Origin: an uncultured Hyphomicrobiaceae bacterium | GTDB lineage: Bacteria; Pseudomonadota; Alphaproteobacteria; Rhizobiales; CAMYJA01 | Assembly (NCBI GenBank): GCA_947258705.1 | Contig: CAMYJA010000015.1 | Location: 51,936 to 98,506 of the forward strand | Direction: 5' to 3' | Length of the DNA: 46,571 nucleotides | Translations under genes and position numbers: made by a program | In this document: positions 46,325 to 46,571 of the stretch, piece after piece | How the letters are laid out: each line of letters begins with the position of its first letter | Position numbering within the stretch: position 1 is the stretch's first letter | Notes under the pieces: generated by a model | Told to the model about the DNA's origin: nothing | Databases searched by the model: none | The model's input: the letters and a program-made list of their open reading frames with translations, nothing else

Positions 46325-46339
46325 GAACAGGCCGTGAAC
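46325..46339. promoter_or_regulatory. LexA (SOS) box upstream of lexA
   Basis: GAACAGGCCGTGAAC is GAAC-N7-GAAC, the reverse complement of the alphaproteobacterial LexA consensus GTTC-N7-GTTC. It is about 145 bp before the lexA start and implies autoregulation. A neighbouring dyad TGAACA-N7-TGTTCA overlaps its right half. Confidence 0.7.
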
Positions 46340-46484
46340 ATTTAAAGTGTTCATGATTTGTACGCATGTGTGATTCGGGGTTAGGGCCCACCGATTTATG
46401 TATCGGGCCGTGTTCGTCCTCAAATCACGTCGAACAGCCGATCGCGACAATTCGAACGAGCAACAAACAAAGGCGGGTGTCCTC

Positions 46485-46571
46485 ATGTTGACGCAGAAAC
46501 AGAAAAATCTCCTTTTGTTCATCAATGAAAGGCTGAAAAGCGAAGGCGTGCCGCCTTCCTTCGATGAAATG
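46485..46571 (+). CDS. lexA: SOS repressor LexA, N-terminal fragment
   Basis: The first 29 codons are present ([20 protein letters not shown]...PPSFDEM) before the window ends. This is the characteristic start of alphaproteobacterial LexA, the first part of its winged helix-turn-helix. Full-length LexA represses DNA-damage genes and cleaves itself with RecA. The preceding GAAC-N7-GAAC box agrees with the assignment. Confidence 0.9.
   Translation, partial: MLTQKQKNLLLFINERLKSEGVPPSFDEM

Overview
The window looks like a chromosomal segment of an alphaproteobacterium, probably Hyphomicrobiales-like. This rests on coiled-coil-headed alphaproteobacterial porins, phosphatidylcholine synthase, an IalB-family protein, HspQ, the trpE-trpG-trpD-trpC-moaC-moeA-lexA order, and a GAAC-N7-GAAC (GTTC-N7-GTTC inverted) SOS box before lexA. 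Genes are GC-rich and closely packed. I see no transposase, integrase, phage gene or CRISPR array.

Layout. 0-1.4 kb: the 5' part of a minus-strand rlpA, a tRNA-Ser(UGA) whose 3' half and terminator are repeated 133 bp downstream, and a small secreted protein. 1.7-6.0 kb: a two-gene RND efflux pump. 6.0-9.4 kb: minus-strand genes for an alpha/beta hydrolase, a TerC-type membrane protein, phosphatidylcholine synthase and a small exported protein. 9.7-13.9 kb: two paralogous porins with near-identical terminators; between them lies a secreted DsrE-family gene whose C-terminus can only be read after a -1 frameshift at an A_AAA_AAG heptamer. 14.4-16.6 kb: a sulfur cluster, with an ETHE1/Blh-type metallo-beta-lactamase divergent from two YeeE/YedE-type membrane proteins. 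16.7-25.7 kb: mostly housekeeping genes (UbiH-type hydroxylase, divergent CinA domain, LpxL-type acyltransferase, CoA-ester lyase, HspQ, IalB, peptide-binding protein, two small hypotheticals). 25.7-28.3 kb: kdsA and pyrG.

28.3-35.7 kb is a different block set between pyrG and secG, which are often neighbours in alphaproteobacteria. It starts with an AT-rich stretch and carries a diguanylate cyclase with a GAF domain, an unusual protein joining an HTH-like head, a coiled coil, a [2Fe-2S] ferredoxin and a flavin/NAD reductase module, a DsrL/GltD-like flavoprotein with terminal 4Fe-4S clusters, a second alpha/beta hydrolase related to the one at 6 kb, and a DM13 protein. The ferredoxin-reductase and DsrL-like pair is the best candidate here for a poorly described electron-transfer system.

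35.7-46.6 kb returns to core genes: secG, a Lys-rich exported protein and tpiA (minus), then ppiD-like, trpE, a SixA-type phosphatase, trpG, trpD, trpC, moaC, moeA and the start of lexA (plus). trpC/moaC and moaC/moeA overlap by 4 nt (ATGA), so tryptophan and molybdopterin genes probably share a transcript. Start codons were chosen by eye from ribosome-binding sites and family N-termini; functions come from motif recognition without database searches.
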